A stretch of DNA of 64,000 nt, taken from the NCBI RefSeq assembly GCF_003851685.1, contig NZ_CP027727.1, positions 1,488,001 through 1,552,000 on the forward strand, written 5' to 3'. Position 1 is the first letter of the stretch, and every line of letters starts with the position of its first letter. This DNA is from Pseudomonas sp. R5-89-07 (GTDB lineage Bacteria > Pseudomonadota > Gammaproteobacteria > Pseudomonadales > Pseudomonadaceae). The notes under the pieces are model-generated. The model saw nothing but the letters and a program-made list of their open reading frames with translations. It ran no database searches and was not told the origin of the DNA. Made by a program: the position numbers and the translations under genes. Of this stretch, positions 38,074-46,787 are shown piece by piece.

Positions 38074-39168
38074 ATGAGCGACCACCGTCCCTGGGCCCGC
38101 GAAGCCATTCGTATCATTGAAGCGGATTTCCAGCGCAGCGCTGACACCCATCTGATCCCTTTGCCATTGCCGGGCTTGCCGGGTATCGAGTTGTATTTCA
38201 AGGATGAGTCCAGCCACCCGACCGGCAGCCTGAAGCATCGGCTGGCGCGTTCTCTGTTCCTGTATGCGTTGTGCAATGGCTGGCTCAAGCCGGGTGCACC
38301 GGTGATCGAAGCTTCCAGCGGTTCGACGGCAATCTCCGAAGCCTACTTTGCGCGCCTGCTCGGCCTGCCCTTTATTGCAGTGATGCCCGCTACCACCTCC
38401 CAGGAAAAGATCGCGCAAATTGCCTTTTATGGCGGCAAGAGCCATCTGGTGCAGGACCCCACGCAGATCTACGCCGAATCCGAACGTCTGGCGCGGGAAA
38501 GCGGCGGTCACTTCATGGACCAGTTCACTTACGCCGAACGTGCCACCGACTGGCGCGCGAACAACAACATCGCCGAGTCGATCTTCCAGCAGTTGCGCTT
38601 TGAGCAACACCCGGAGCCAAGCTGGTTGATTTCCAGCCCCGGAACCGGCGGCACTACCGCGACCCTTGGGCGCTATGTGCGTTATCGCCAGCATTGCACC
38701 CGCGTGTTGTGTGCCGATGCCGAACGTTCGGTGTTTTTCGATTACTACCTGAGTGGCGACGCCAGCTTACGCCTGGACTGCGGCTCGCGGATTGAAGGGA
38801 TTGGTCGGCCGCGGGTCGAGGCATCGTTTTTGCCCGCTGTGATCGATGCGATGGTCAAGGTGCCGGATGCGCTGTCGCTGGCGGCCATGCATTACCTGGC
38901 CGAGCGGTTGGGGCGGCGAGTGGGCGGCTCCAGCGGAACGAACCTGATCGGTGCCCTGATGGCTGCGCAACAGATGAAGGCGGCAGGGGAGTCGGGGTCG
39001 ATCGTGGCGATCCTGTGTGATGGGGGCGAGCGCTATGCCACCACTTACTATGATCAGGCATGGCTGGCAGGGCAGGGCTATGCGTTGGAGGGCCTGATCG
39101 CCGCAGTCGCAGCAAGTGTCGAACGCGGTGATGCGCTACCCGACACTGTCCTGCGCGCCAATATCTGA
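38074..39168 (+). CDS. PLP-dependent cysteine synthase / cysteine desulfhydrase-like enzyme
   Basis: A 364-residue fold-type II PLP enzyme. The lysine in [11 protein letters not shown] (Lys54) should bind [16 protein letters not shown] is the substrate-binding loop, and [13 protein letters not shown] the phosphate loop. The C-terminus extends beyond that of CysK or CysM. It resembles Cds1-type L-cysteine desulfhydrases and other cysteine-synthase paralogues; the reaction is uncertain. GAAGCCTCC precedes the ATG without a strong Shine-Dalgarno. Confidence 0.85.
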   Translation: MSDHRPWAREAIRIIEADFQRSADTHLIPLPLPGLPGIELYFKDESSHPTGSLKHRLARSLFLYALCNGWLKPGAPVIEASSGSTAISEAYFARLLGLPFIAVMPATTSQEKIAQIAFYGGKSHLVQDPTQIYAESERLARESGGHFMDQFTYAERATDWRANNNIAESIFQQLRFEQHPEPSWLISSPGTGGTTATLGRYVRYRQHCTRVLCADAERSVFFDYYLSGDASLRLDCGSRIEGIGRPRVEASFLPAVIDAMVKVPDALSLAAMHYLAERLGRRVGGSSGTNLIGALMAAQQMKAAGESGSIVAILCDGGERYATTYYDQAWLAGQGYALEGLIAAVAASVERGDALPDTVLRANI

Positions 39169-39184
39169 TACACCACAAGCCAAA

Positions 39185-39273
39185 TGTGGGAGGGGGCTTG
39201 CCCCCGATTGCGGTGTATCTGTCAAAGATGCTCCGACTGAACGACTGCTATCGGGGGCAAGCCCCCTCCCACA
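39185..39273. repeat. REP doublet (REPIN), 89-bp face-to-face type
   Basis: TGTGGGAGGGGGCTTGCC opens at 39185 and the inverted copy ends CTCCCACA at 39273. It lies between two convergent genes. Confidence 0.92.
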
Positions 39274-39290
39274 TATGTACAGCGGCGTTC

Positions 39291-40904
39291 TCAGGCCTTG
39301 ATGCCTAGCATGTCCCGCGCCAAAGCCTCGGCAATTCGAATGCCATCGACGCCCGCCGACAGGATGCCCCCGGCATAACCCGCGCCTTCACCGGCCGGGA
39401 ACAAGCCTTTCACGTTCAAGCTCTGCATCGACTCATTACGGGTAATCCGCAGCGGCGACGAAGTGCGCGTCTCGATACCGGTCAAGACTGCATCATGCAG
39501 CGAGTAACCTTTGATCTGCTTCTCGAACGCCGGCAAGGCTTCGCGGATGGCTTCGATGGCGAAGTCCGGCAGGGCCAGGGCCAAGTCACCCAGGGCTACA
39601 CCCGGCTTGTAGGACGGTTCAACGCTGCCGATAGCGGTTGACGGCCTGCCCGCGATGAAATCGCCGACCAACTGTGCCGGCGCCTCGTAATTGCTGCCGC
39701 CGAGCACGTAGGCATGGGACTCCAGGCGCTCCTGCAGTTCGATACCGGCGAGCGGGCCGCCTGGGTAGTCCACTTCTGGCGTGATGCCGACCACGATGCC
39801 CGAGTTAGCGTTGCGCTCGTTACGCGAATACTGGCTCATGCCGTTGGTCACGACGCGGTTGGGCTCTGACGTTGCAGCCACCACGGTGCCGCCAGGGCAC
39901 ATGCAGAAGCTATACACCGAGCGACCGTTCTTGGCATGGTGCACCAACTTGTAGTCGGCGGCGCCGAGTTTCGGGTGCCCGGCGTATTTGCCCAGGCGCG
40001 CGGCGTCGATCAACGACTGCGGGTGTTCAATACGGAACCCCACCGAGAACGGCTTGGCCTCCATGTACACACCCCGGCCGTGAAGCATACGGAAGGTGTC
40101 GCGGGCGCTGTGGCCAAGGGCCAGAATCACGTGCCGGGAGAGGATTTGCTCGCCGCCGTCGATGACCACGCCCTGCAACTGGCCATCTTCGATCAGTACG
40201 TCGGTGACCCGTTGTTCGAAGCGCACTTCACCGCCCAGGGCAATGATCTGCTGGCGCATGTTTTCCACCACGCCGGTCAGACGGAACGTACCGATGTGCG
40301 GCTTGCTGACATAGAGGATCTCTTCCGGCGCGCCGGCCTTGACGAACTCGTGCAGCACTTTGCGCCCGTGGAATTTCGGGTCCTTGATCTGGCTGTACAG
40401 CTTACCGTCGGAGAAGGTCCCGGCGCCGCCTTCGCCGAACTGCACGTTGGACTCGGGGTTGAGCACGTTTTTGCGCCACAGGCCCCAAGTGTCCTTGGTG
40501 CGTTGGCGCACTTCCTTGCCGCGCTCGAGGATGATCGGCTTGAAGCCCATCTGTGCCAGCAGCAGCCCGGCGAAGATTCCGCAGGGGCCAAAACCGACCA
40601 CGACCGGCCGCTCTACCAGGCCTTCCGGTGCCTTACCCACCACGTGGTAGCTGACATCCGGTGCCGGATTGACGTTGCGATCATCGGCAAACTTGAGCAG
40701 CAAGGCGGCTTCGCCCTTCACATTCAGGTCAATGGTGTAGATGAAGCACAGCTCCGAGGACTTCTTGCGGGCATCGTAGCTGCGCTTGAACAGGGTGAAA
40801 TCGAGCAGGTCATCACTGGCGATGCCCAGGCGCTGCACGATAGCGGGCCGCAGGTCTTCTTCGGGATGGTCGATGGGCAGCTTGAGTTCGGTGATTCGTA
40901 ACAT
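39291..40904 (-). CDS. Uncharacterised FAD-dependent dehydrogenase (COG2509 type)
   Basis: A 537-residue protein. An N-terminal 90-residue domain precedes the dinucleotide fold, with PVVVGFGPCGIFAGLLLAQ at about 100-118 and ILERGKEV at the end of strand 2. Later blocks are NVQFGEGGAGTFSDGKLYSQ and FPAGEGAGYAGGILSAGVDG. This matches a widespread family of predicted FAD-dependent oxidoreductases with no firm function. It is a single gene, convergent with the upstream REP element. Confidence 0.88.
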   Translation of the reverse strand: MLRITELKLPIDHPEEDLRPAIVQRLGIASDDLLDFTLFKRSYDARKKSSELCFIYTIDLNVKGEAALLLKFADDRNVNPAPDVSYHVVGKAPEGLVERPVVVGFGPCGIFAGLLLAQMGFKPIILERGKEVRQRTKDTWGLWRKNVLNPESNVQFGEGGAGTFSDGKLYSQIKDPKFHGRKVLHEFVKAGAPEEILYVSKPHIGTFRLTGVVENMRQQIIALGGEVRFEQRVTDVLIEDGQLQGVVIDGGEQILSRHVILALGHSARDTFRMLHGRGVYMEAKPFSVGFRIEHPQSLIDAARLGKYAGHPKLGAADYKLVHHAKNGRSVYSFCMCPGGTVVAATSEPNRVVTNGMSQYSRNERNANSGIVVGITPEVDYPGGPLAGIELQERLESHAYVLGGSNYEAPAQLVGDFIAGRPSTAIGSVEPSYKPGVALGDLALALPDFAIEAIREALPAFEKQIKGYSLHDAVLTGIETRTSSPLRITRNESMQSLNVKGLFPAGEGAGYAGGILSAGVDGIRIAEALARDMLGIKA

Positions 40905-41013
40905 GACAGGATCCGGTAGGCGGCGGGCAAGGAGGCCGGCGGTTTTGCAAACCGGCGATTATAAGCCCCAATGGCGTTTTTCCGTCAGGTTAAAAAACAG
41001 CGCAGGGCGCAAT

Positions 41014-41685
41014 TCAATCGTCCCGGGAGCCACCGAAGGCTGCGCAACCACGCTGTACCTGGCCATTAACGCGCAGTTCGGCGGTCATGTGCTGCAGGCT
41101 GCCGCTCACGCTGTCGACACATCGTTGCGGGGCGACCCACAATTCGATGTGCTGGTTATTGGCGTCGGTCATCAGGTTGAAGCGACCATCACCCATCTGT
41201 TCTTCGACATAAGGCACTGCCAGGGGCGGTTGGCCTTCGCGTTCCAGCACCATACCCTTGGCCGTGACGCTCATCGCCCAGGTCGGCTTATGGCCGTTGG
41301 CCCGCAGGATCATGCGCTTGAAATCCGGGTCGCCACAGGCTGAGGTCGAGCGTTCGACGCGATACAGCTGTTGCAGGTCCACCGAACCCTGGGTGCCGCT
41401 GGCAACGCCGGAAAACTTGCCACGCAAATCGGCAAACAATGCGCCTTGCTGGCCGGCCAGGGAGGCGGCCTCTTGCAGGATGCTGGTGCCGCCGGTGTCG
41501 TTGACCACGTAGTTGCGCTGGTCGTTGCAAGGCTGGAACAGCAGCTTGCCGCCCACCGCCGTCAATTCACCCTGCATGCGGGTCAGCCCGACGGTAGACA
41601 GCTTGGCAGGCTCGCTGTCGAACATCTGGCAAGCGGCGAACAAGGGGAACAGGGCTAGCAACGTAAGGGTCGAGGCGGCACGCAT
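41014..41685 (-). CDS. COG3650-like lipoprotein
   Basis: A 223-residue lipoprotein; the signal is MRAASTLTLLALFPLFAAC (lipobox Cys19). GGAGAC lies upstream of the ATG at 41685; a longer form from 41712 is unlikely. Two similar halves each hold a cysteine pair and a phrase on a bound ligand (GGKLLFQPCNDQRNYVVND, GRFNLMTDANNQHIELWVAPQRC). This fits the COG3650/META-like beta-barrel family. The function is unknown. Confidence 0.8.
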   Translation of the reverse strand: MRAASTLTLLALFPLFAACQMFDSEPAKLSTVGLTRMQGELTAVGGKLLFQPCNDQRNYVVNDTGGTSILQEAASLAGQQGALFADLRGKFSGVASGTQGSVDLQQLYRVERSTSACGDPDFKRMILRANGHKPTWAMSVTAKGMVLEREGQPPLAVPYVEEQMGDGRFNLMTDANNQHIELWVAPQRCVDSVSGSLQHMTAELRVNGQVQRGCAAFGGSRDD

Positions 41686-41780
41686 TTTCGGTCTCCAGGC
41701 AAGTGCCGTCACGTTACGCAGGCTCGCGCTGCATCACAAGCCCGCCGCCCAGCTTCAGGCGATTCTTACAAACCTGATAC

Positions 41781-42380
41781 TTAACCGACGATAAAGGTCT
41801 GACCGGTCTGCAAGCCCTCGACGCTTTTGGCGTAGGCTAAAGCCACTTCGGCGCCGGCCACCGGTTTGAACCCACGGAAATAGGGTGCGTAGCTGCCCAT
41901 GGCTTCCACCAGCACCGTCGGGCTCACGGCGTTAATGCGCAAACCGCGTGGCAATTCAATTGCCACCGCCTTGACGAACGCATCCAGCGCGCCGTTCACC
42001 AGCGCCGCCGAGGCGCCGGTGCGAATCGGGTCACGGTTGAGAACGCCGCTGGTGAAGGTAAACGACGCGCCGTCATTGGCGAACTCACGGCCGATCAGCA
42101 GCAGGTTCACCTGGCCCATCAGCTTGTCACGCAGGCCCAGTTCGAAGTCGGTTTCGCTCATGTCGCCCAGCGCCACGAAATTCACGTTGCCGGCCGCACA
42201 AATCAGCGCGTCGAACGTGCCGGTCTGCTCGAACAGCTTGCGAATCGAGGCCTTGTCACTGATGTCGACCTGGAACTCGCCGCTATTGCGACCAATGGCG
42301 ATCACCTCGTGACGCTGCGCCAGCTCTGCCTTGACCGCAGAGCCGATCGTGCCGTTGGCACCAATCAAAAGAATTTTCAT
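41781..42380 (-). CDS. Atypical short-chain dehydrogenase/reductase
   Basis: A 199-residue Rossmann protein. IGANGTIGSAVKAEL is the NAD(P)-binding glycine loop, and CAAGNV is the usual NNAG position. The catalytic YxxxK pair is missing; TGASAALVNGALDAFVKAVA lies where Tyr and Lys should be. Members of this group may therefore be non-oxidative or use a different mechanism. It is divergent from a LysR gene 104 bp away, which probably regulates it. Confidence 0.85.
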   Translation of the reverse strand: MKILLIGANGTIGSAVKAELAQRHEVIAIGRNSGEFQVDISDKASIRKLFEQTGTFDALICAAGNVNFVALGDMSETDFELGLRDKLMGQVNLLLIGREFANDGASFTFTSGVLNRDPIRTGASAALVNGALDAFVKAVAIELPRGLRINAVSPTVLVEAMGSYAPYFRGFKPVAGAEVALAYAKSVEGLQTGQTFIVG

Positions 42381-42445
42381 CGTGCTGTTCCTCCAGGGGC
42401 TAGGTGAAGGGTGAGTCTAGTGTGGCTTTTTCGCTGGATAAACGC

Positions 42446-42465
42446 ACTAATAGGCAACTATTGGT
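42446..42465. promoter_or_regulatory. Candidate LysR operator in the SDR/LysR intergenic region
   Basis: ACTAATAG (42446-42453) and CTATTGGT (42458-42465) form an inverted repeat with one mismatch and a 4-nt centre. It includes the ATA-type core of LysR sites and lies 20 bp before the regulator ATG. Confidence 0.45.
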
Positions 42466-42484
42466 TTTCAATTGGAAACAATCG

Positions 42485-43399
42485 ATGAGCGAAATGGATG
42501 ACTTGGCCGCCTTCGCCGTGCTGGTCGAAGCCGGCAGTTTCACCCTCGCCTCGGAGCAACTGGGTTGCAGCAAGGGGCAGTTGTCCAAGCGGATCAGCCA
42601 GCTGGAAGCGCAGTACGCCGTGGTGCTGCTGCATCGCACCACGCGCAAGCTGAGCCTTACCGCCGCCGGTGCGGCATTGCTGCCTCAGGCACAGGCGCTG
42701 GTGGTGCAGGTGGAACGGGCGCGTCAGGCATTGGCGCGGCTCAACGATGATCTGGCCGGGCCGGTGCGTATGACGGTTCCGGTTTCGCTTGGAGAAACTT
42801 TCTTCGATGGCTTGTTGCTGGAGTTTTCCAAGCAATACCCGCAGGTGCAGATCGAGCTGGAGCTTAACAACCGCTATCGGGACCTGGCGCGGGATGGGTT
42901 CGACCTGGGCGTACGCTCGGAGGCCGTCGAGAATGAGCGGCTGGTGGTCAAGCCTCTGCTGGCCTGGCATGAGATGACCTGCGCCAGCCCGGCCTATCTG
43001 GAGCAGTACGGTGAACCACTGCGCCCGGCGGACCTGGCAGGCCACACCTGCTTGCTCAACAGTCATTACAGCGGCCGCGAGGAGTGGCTGTACCACCAGC
43101 AACATGAGTTGGTGCGTGTGCGGGTGAGTGGCACCTTCGCTTCCAACCACTACAACCTCTTGAAAAAGGCCGCATTGGTGGGCGCCGGTATCGCGCGCCT
43201 GCCATCCTACCTGCTGCCGGCGGAGTTGGCTGATGGTCGATTGCGCTGGCTGCTGCGTGACTATCAGACGCGCAGCCTGCCGATGTACCTGGTGCATCCC
43301 TATCAGGGTGGCCTGCCGCGGCGCACCCAGGTACTGGCCGACTACCTGGTGGGCTGGTTCAAGCGCAGCGGCGCGGCCCTGGACCGTCTTCAGCGGTAG
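42485..43399 (+). CDS. LysR-family transcriptional regulator
   Basis: A 304-residue LysR regulator. The HTH is FTLASEQLGCSKGQLSKRIS. The effector domain has VRMTVPVSLGETFFDGLL and LARDGFDLGVRSEAVENERL. The start MSEMDDLAAFAVLVEAGSF at 42485 is typical of the CrgA-type branch; a longer form from 42404 lies in promoter DNA. It is divergent from the SDR gene. Its 3' end overlaps the DoxX gene by 10 bases on the opposite strand. Confidence 0.91.
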   Translation: MSEMDDLAAFAVLVEAGSFTLASEQLGCSKGQLSKRISQLEAQYAVVLLHRTTRKLSLTAAGAALLPQAQALVVQVERARQALARLNDDLAGPVRMTVPVSLGETFFDGLLLEFSKQYPQVQIELELNNRYRDLARDGFDLGVRSEAVENERLVVKPLLAWHEMTCASPAYLEQYGEPLRPADLAGHTCLLNSHYSGREEWLYHQQHELVRVRVSGTFASNHYNLLKKAALVGAGIARLPSYLLPAELADGRLRWLLRDYQTRSLPMYLVHPYQGGLPRRTQVLADYLVGWFKRSGAALDRLQR

Positions 43400-43875
43400 C
43401 GACGGGCGATCCAGTGGTCGATGGACAACCGGCCCGGGCCCCTGGCCACCAGCAGCAATAACAGCGCCAGCCAGGTGCCATGGGTGGGGTAGGCGTCTGG
43501 ATAGACGAACAACTGAATGGTCAGGGTCATGCCGATCAAGGCGAGGGCCGAGAACCGCGTGGCAAATCCGATCAGGATCAGCACCGGGAAAAAGTGCTCG
43601 GCAAACGCTGCCAGGTGCGCGGCGACTTCGGGTGACAACAGCGGGACGTGGTATTCGCTGCGAAATAGCGGCAAGGTCGAGGCGGCGAGTTTGGGTGCGC
43701 CGAGCTGGAAGGTGCCGCTGACCAGATCGATGGCAAACCCTTCGACCTTGGTTTGTCCGGACTTCCAGAACACCGCCGCGATGGAGAAGCGCGCAATGAA
43801 GGCGATCAGGCTGTAAGGGATTTTTTCGAACAGGGTGATGGCCTGGTTGATGAGGTTGGCAGCGGGGCGGTTCAT
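43390..43875 (-). CDS. DoxX-family membrane protein of the bufferin operon (BufD/GigD-like)
   Basis: A 161-residue DoxX protein with four membrane helices (LIAFIARFSIAAVFWKSGQTK, FFPVLILIGFATRF, LIGMTLTIQLFVY, WLALLLLLVARG). HGTW and EH residues between helices may bind heme or metal. Its ATG overlaps the bufC stop by 4 bases (43872-43875). DoxX proteins accompany DUF2282, DUF692 and DUF2063 genes in copper-related gig/buf operons, which supports this role. Confidence 0.87.
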   Translation of the reverse strand: MNRPAANLINQAITLFEKIPYSLIAFIARFSIAAVFWKSGQTKVEGFAIDLVSGTFQLGAPKLAASTLPLFRSEYHVPLLSPEVAAHLAAFAEHFFPVLILIGFATRFSALALIGMTLTIQLFVYPDAYPTHGTWLALLLLLVARGPGRLSIDHWIARRYR

Positions 43876-44648
43876 GGCGATACCTTTTGTTTCAGGTGTA
43901 CATGGGTAATGGCGTCGTGGCTGATCAACAGCCTCAAACACCGATTCAGGTCGAAGTCGGGCGAGGCCTGTACAGCGTGCTCCACCGCCAATTCCAGTCC
44001 TGTGCCTTGGTTCAGGCAGTTGATAAAGGCCACCGAGCCGCTGTCGATGGCGAAGACCTTCACCGCCAAGCCCTGGCGCAGGATCAATGCGTTTTGGGCA
44101 TCCCAGGGGTTCAAGTCAGTATGGCCGCCGTCAGTCTGGTGCGCAGCCCATATCGCCACAGCCGCATAGGCAGAGTTCAAGGTGGCGAGCGATGGATGCA
44201 GTTGCAGGCGTAACTGCCCCACATCCGTTTGAGCTTGCAGGCCTTGGAGAATGCGCTGCTGGCACAGCGCCGGAATATCCGCCGCGTGATAAGCGCGAAC
44301 CCGCAGGCGCTCCAGGCGTGCGACATCCGCCAGGTAGGGCACGCTGGCGGCCGGTTCGAATGCCTGGATAAAGTCGGCCAGTTTGCTGCCGTACGCGTTG
44401 ATCAGCGGGCTGGTGGGAGGGTTGGCCTGCACGAAAAGGCCGGCCATGGCGCGAAAGAACTCATCGCCTACCAGTTGCAGCGTCACCGGATAACTGGCCG
44501 CCAGGGCATTGATCAGCGAGCTGTGGACGTTATTGCGGTACACCGCAAAACGGCTGGCGGGGTCGGCGCCGTTGCTGCTGAACAGGCCATCCGGGCACGA
44601 GCCGTGCGCCGCGAGCAGGGCGTTGGCGAATGCATTCTCAAGGCTCAT
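43872..44648 (-). CDS. bufC: Bufferin accessory protein (DUF2063, BufC/HvfC/GigC-like)
   Basis: A 258-residue protein with the DUF2063 N-terminal domain (FANALLAAHGSCPDGLFSS, FAVYRNNVHSSLINALAASY). Such proteins pair with MNIO enzymes and help recognise the precursor peptide. The start overlaps the DUF692 stop by 4 bases, and the stop overlaps the DoxX start by 4, so translation is coupled through the operon. Confidence 0.87.
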   Translation of the reverse strand: MSLENAFANALLAAHGSCPDGLFSSNGADPASRFAVYRNNVHSSLINALAASYPVTLQLVGDEFFRAMAGLFVQANPPTSPLINAYGSKLADFIQAFEPAASVPYLADVARLERLRVRAYHAADIPALCQQRILQGLQAQTDVGQLRLQLHPSLATLNSAYAAVAIWAAHQTDGGHTDLNPWDAQNALILRQGLAVKVFAIDSGSVAFINCLNQGTGLELAVEHAVQASPDFDLNRCLRLLISHDAITHVHLKQKVSP

Positions 44649-45520
44649 GCACCCACCTGCGACAGGAACCGTTCGGCCAGCCTGGCCTCCGCGTGCAGCA
44701 CGCTGAAGGCCGGCACCTGATTATCTCGCTCGATCAGCGTGGCGACCGGCCCCGTGCGTTTGAGCAACTGTTCGTAGAGTTGCCACACCGCGTCATCGAT
44801 TGGTGCACCGTGATCGTCGATGAGCAGCCTGTCGCCCAGGCTATCGGTGTCTTCGGCAAAGCCGGCCAGGTGTATCTCGCCGATTGCCTGCAACGGCATG
44901 GCATCGATGTAGGCCAGCGGATCACGCTGATGGTTGATACACGACACGTAGACGTTGTTCACGTCCAACAGCAAACCACAGCCGGTGCGCCGAATGATTT
45001 CGCTGATGAAGTCCGTTTCGTCCAGGGTGGAGCGTTTGAACTGCACATAGGTGGAGGGGTTCTCCAGCAGCATCGGCCGCTTGAGCGTGCTTTGCACCTG
45101 GTCTACATGCTCGCAGACACGTGCCAGGGCTTGCGCATCGTAGGCCAGGGGCAGCAGGTCATTGAGAAACACCGGGCCGTGGCTGGACCAGGCCAGGTGT
45201 TCGGAAAACGAGTGGGGTTGGTAGCGTTCGACCAGCCTGGCCAAGCGTGCCAGGTGCTCAGGGTCGAGCGGGCCTTCGCCGCCGATGGAGAGACCCACGC
45301 CGTGCAACGACAGTGGGTAGCGTTCGCGTATCAAGCCCAGATAGTGGTGAAAAGGGCCGCCGGCGACCATGTAGTTTTCGGCATGCACTTCAAAGAAACC
45401 GATGTCGGGTGAAGTACCGAGCACGTCAGCGAAGTGCTCGGTCTTCAGTCCCAACCCGGCCCGACGCGGCAGGCCGGATACCTGAGTCCGGGAGACAGCT
45501 TGCAGGGATGAAAGAGTCAT
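44645..45520 (-). CDS. bufB: MNIO-family enzyme for bufferin maturation (DUF692, BufB/HvfB/GigB-like)
   Basis: A 291-residue multinuclear non-heme iron enzyme. Metal-site blocks can be recognised in order: FFEVHAENYM, LSLHGVGLSIGG, SEHLAWS, LENPST, LLLDVNNVYV and GEIHLAGF. MNIO enzymes oxidise cysteines of RiPP precursors; bufferin enzymes convert them to thiooxazole-type groups that bind copper. Its substrate would be the DUF2282 protein encoded 26 nt upstream. Confidence 0.9.
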   Translation of the reverse strand: MTLSSLQAVSRTQVSGLPRRAGLGLKTEHFADVLGTSPDIGFFEVHAENYMVAGGPFHHYLGLIRERYPLSLHGVGLSIGGEGPLDPEHLARLARLVERYQPHSFSEHLAWSSHGPVFLNDLLPLAYDAQALARVCEHVDQVQSTLKRPMLLENPSTYVQFKRSTLDETDFISEIIRRTGCGLLLDVNNVYVSCINHQRDPLAYIDAMPLQAIGEIHLAGFAEDTDSLGDRLLIDDHGAPIDDAVWQLYEQLLKRTGPVATLIERDNQVPAFSVLHAEARLAERFLSQVGA

Positions 45521-45546
45521 CGTCAGTACTCAGGTTGCGCAGGGCT

Positions 45547-45843
45547 TCAGGACTTTGCGGTGAAAGCAGCTTCCTGGCCGAAACCGGTCGGCGAGGTGGT
45601 GCTTGGGGTCTTCAGGCAGGTGCCGGCCGGGACCAGTTTCCAGGCGTTGGCCTGGTCCTTGGTTTTCGAGGTGCCGGCGCAAGAGGTACCGGCGCCGGCG
45701 GCGCAGTCGTTCTTGCCGGCCTCGGCGACGCCGAAGCATTTCTGCATGTCGTCGGCAGCGTGAGCGGTGGCGGTCAGGACAGACAGGCTCAGGGTCGAAC
45801 CGAGGGCCAGGAGGAGGGCGGCAGCGGACAGTTTGGTAGTCAT
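45547..45843 (-). CDS. bufA: Bufferin precursor protein (DUF2282, BufA1/GigA-like)
   Basis: A 98-residue exported protein. The signal peptide runs to about residue 29 (TATAHA). The mature part has four cysteines (Cys36, 47, 55 and 76) in [19 protein letters not shown] and AGTCLK, spaced as in DUF2282 proteins. In bufferins these cysteines are modified by the MNIO enzyme and bind copper in the periplasm. It is the first gene of a four-gene operon. GGAG precedes the ATG on the minus strand. Confidence 0.9.
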   Translation of the reverse strand: MTTKLSAAALLLALGSTLSLSVLTATAHAADDMQKCFGVAEAGKNDCAAGAGTSCAGTSKTKDQANAWKLVPAGTCLKTPSTTSPTGFGQEAAFTAKS

Positions 45844-45871
45844 GGTGTATCTCCAGCAGTGGGTTTATGTG

Positions 45872-45889
45872 GCAGGCTTGAGTGCCTGC
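45872..45889 (-). other. Hairpin in the bufA leader
   Basis: GCAGGC (45872-45877) pairs with GCCTGC (45884-45889) around a 6-nt loop, about 30 nt upstream of the bufA ATG on the transcribed strand. The segment TGTAACGAA, farther upstream on the minus strand (near 45928-45936), resembles the -35 box of ECF sigma promoters known for gig operons, but no -10 could be matched. Confidence 0.4.
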
Positions 45890-45966
45890 TTACACCGCTA
45901 GAGAGAGAGGGTGACGAACTTCGTTACAAGCCAGCCGGAAAAAATTTAAGCATCACACAAAGCAAA

Positions 45967-46056
45967 TGTGGGAGGGGGCTTGCCCCCGATGGCTGAGTGT
46001 CAGTCAATATAGTTATCAACTGACCCACCGCTATCGGGGGCAAGCCCCCTCCCACA
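45967..46056. repeat. REP doublet (REPIN), 90-bp face-to-face type
   Basis: TGTGGGAGGGGGCTTGCC opens at 45967 and the inverted partner ends CTCCCACA at 46056. It separates the bufferin promoter from the livF stop. Confidence 0.92.
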
Positions 46057-46084
46057 TTTCAAGCCGGTTCATGCTGCAACCGTT

Positions 46085-46786
46085 TTAACCGCCCAGGTAG
46101 GCCTCTCGCACCTTCGGATCGGTCAGCAGTTGCTCGCCGGTGCCCTGCATCACCACCCGACCGTTTTCCAGCACATAGGCGCGGTCGGCGATTTTCAGTG
46201 CCTGGTTGGCGTTCTGTTCCACCAAAAACACCGTCACCCCGTCCTTGCGCAGTTGCTCGATGATGTCGAAGATCTGCTGGATGATGATCGGTGCCAGGCC
46301 CAGGGAAGGTTCGTCCAGCAGCAACAGTTTGGGCTTGCTCATCAGTGCCCGGCCGATGGCGAGCATTTGCTGCTCGCCGCCGGACATGGTGCCGCCGCGC
46401 TGGCTGAAGCGCTCCTTGAGCCGAGGGAACAGGTGCAGCACCTTGTCCATCTGTTCCTGGTAATCGCCTTTGTCGGTAAAGAACCCGCCCATGGCCAGGT
46501 TCTCTTCCACGGTCAGGCGCGAAAACACGCGACGGCCTTCCGGCACCACCGCGATGCTTTTGCGCATGATTTCGGCGGAGTGCTTGCCCACCAGTTCTTC
46601 GCCCATGTAGCGAATGCTGCCGCTGTGGGCCTGGGGCGAACCGCACAAGGTCATCAGCAACGTCGACTTGCCGGCGCCATTGGCGCCGATCAGGGTCACG
46701 ATCTCACCCTGGCGCACTTCCACGTTGACGCTGTGCAGGGCCTGGATCTTGCCGTAGAAAGTGGAAACGTTTTCGAATTGCAGCAT
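46085..46786 (-). CDS. livF: Branched-chain amino-acid ABC transporter ATPase LivF (BraG)
   Basis: A 233-residue ATPase. Walker A is GANGAGKSTLL, the signature is MSGGEQQMLAIGRAL, and Walker B is LLLLDEPSLGLAP. It is one of two ATPases of the Leu/Ile/Val importer. Its ATG begins one base after the livG stop. In Pseudomonas the system is also named braCDEFG. Confidence 0.95.
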   Translation of the reverse strand: MLQFENVSTFYGKIQALHSVNVEVRQGEIVTLIGANGAGKSTLLMTLCGSPQAHSGSIRYMGEELVGKHSAEIMRKSIAVVPEGRRVFSRLTVEENLAMGGFFTDKGDYQEQMDKVLHLFPRLKERFSQRGGTMSGGEQQMLAIGRALMSKPKLLLLDEPSLGLAPIIIQQIFDIIEQLRKDGVTVFLVEQNANQALKIADRAYVLENGRVVMQGTGEQLLTDPKVREAYLGG

Positions 46787-46787
46787 T

